Source of the DNA: JAUWNP01 sp034430655
GTDB lineage: Bacteria; Chloroflexota; Anaerolineae; B4-G1
Reading direction: 5' to 3'
DNA: 7,983 bases
Assembly (NCBI GenBank): GCA_034430655.1
Contig: DAOUEC010000230.1
Span: 1 to 7,983, forward strand
Shown: positions 7,835 to 7,983 of the stretch, piece by piece
How the letters are laid out: every line of letters starts with the position of its first letter
Position numbering within the stretch: the stretch's first letter is position 1
The notes under the pieces: model-generated
The model's input: only the letters and a program-made list of their open reading frames with translations
Told to the model about the DNA's origin: nothing
The model's database searches: none
Position numbers and translations under genes: made by a program

Positions 7835-7853
7835 CCGACTGCTCGCTAGTCGG
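7835..7853. other. Short hairpin downstream of the transposase
   Basis: CCGACT (7835-7840) and AGTCGG (7848-7853) form a perfect 6-bp stem with a 7-nt loop. No T-run follows directly on either strand; the nearest (7875-7879) is about 20 nt away, so this is not a standard intrinsic terminator. It lies between two convergent reading frames, and could be a subterminal IS structure or a weak terminator. Confidence 0.35.
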
Positions 7854-7878
7854 CTAAGTAACTCCACATAAGTCTTTT

Positions 7879-7983
7879 TCAGTTTTCAGTCGTCGCCCAG
7901 CGGATAGGGTTGGCCTTACCTGCAACCCGCAGAGCTTTCTCACGGGATAGAGCATGTTTGAAGAAGTCAGCCAGGGCTGTCTG
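7879..7983 (-). CDS. C-terminal end of an unidentified protein, 5' end outside window
   Basis: From the right edge inward the minus strand is open for 34 codons and ends at TGA 7881-7879. The residues are protein-like, with an amphipathic helix (ALADFFKHALSREKALRV) followed by GKANPIRWATTEN. No family is recognised. The other two minus-strand frames give either an early stop or unconvincing protein. The codon-aligned plus-strand frame is also open, so the short length leaves real doubt. If real, it converges on the transposase and is not part of the interrupted STAS/GHKL gene. Confidence 0.35.
   Translation of the reverse strand, partial: QTALADFFKHALSREKALRVAGKANPIRWATTEN

Larger units (their letters stand above)
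6041..7836 (+). mobile_element. Insertion sequence with one DDE transposase (family not assigned)
   Basis: A single transposase gene with short non-coding flanks interrupts the STAS/GHKL gene, so this is an IS. Its left end must lie just after 6036, where the interrupted protein stops resembling its family. The given limits follow a weak imperfect inverted match: GGTTCATTC (6041-6049) against GGTCCCATTC on the opposite strand (7836-7827). No target-site duplication is seen at these limits, and the lost part of the STAS/GHKL gene does not resume to the right. The ends are therefore provisional to within some tens of bases, and a later rearrangement or second insertion at the right side is likely. 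I could not place the family; ISs with a C-terminal SSLIExINGLLK and LWHNMR-type motif are widespread in high-GC bacteria. Confidence 0.6.

Noticed and set aside
7835..7879. Hairpin plus downstream T-run as a transcription terminator.
   Set aside because: The T-run is about 20 nt from the stem, so it does not form a standard intrinsic terminator.
6108..7921. AGGTAAACCCAACC (6108-6121) and, inverted, AGGTAAGGCCAACC (7921-7908) match at 12 of 14 bases and could be IS terminal repeats.
   Set aside because: The left copy lies inside the hairpin loop next to the transposase start and well inside the foreign sequence that begins near 6037; the right copy lies within the putative minus-strand coding frame. 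Neither flank fits an IS end.
1..7983. tRNA, rRNA or CRISPR array.
   Set aside because: No cloverleaf-like sequence, rRNA core sequence or regularly spaced direct repeats were seen on either strand.

Overview
The window comes from a fairly high-GC bacterium. It has two conserved housekeeping genes on the left and an accessory, transposon-damaged region on the right. The left genes are a ClpB disaggregase and a DinG-type helicase fused to a DEDDh exonuclease. The promoters look like ordinary sigma-70 sites (TATAAT and TTGACA types). The overall feel fits a Chloroflexota-like or similar high-GC lineage, but this guess rests on general resemblance only and is weak.

Layout. From 1 to 2330 (minus strand) lies clpB, entering from the left edge and lacking only its last ~90 codons. 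From 2331 to 2549 is a divergent intergenic region with a good promoter for each neighbour and a small inverted repeat between them. From 2550 to 5366 (plus) is a full-length 938-residue dinG-type gene with an intact exonuclease site, Walker A, DEAH box and four iron-sulphur cysteines. A perfect-consensus promoter (TTGACA, 16 bp, TATAAT) overlaps the dinG stop codon. It drives a 52-codon ORF that begins almost at the expected transcription start. That ORF's stop overlaps by ATGA the start of a STAS-like/GHKL-ATPase gene.

The STAS/GHKL gene is cut off just after its ATPase N-box, at about 6036, by an insertion sequence. The IS carries one DDE-type transposase of about 551 codons, broken by a single -1 frame change near 7373-7405. 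The transposase start region folds on paper into a three-helix inverted repeat (6081-6145) that pairs the Shine-Dalgarno sequence. After the transposase come a short hairpin and the apparent C-terminal end of an unidentified minus-strand gene that leaves the window at the right edge. The lost half of the STAS/GHKL gene does not reappear to the right of the IS, so this is not a simple clean insertion within the window.

How the genes relate: clpB and dinG are independent stress/repair genes that share a divergent control region. The small ORF and STAS/GHKL gene form a two-gene, translationally coupled unit of lower GC, probably acquired and now inactivated. I see no complete novel system. The most interesting items are the coupled small ORF plus STAS/GHKL unit and the hairpin over the transposase ribosome-binding site.
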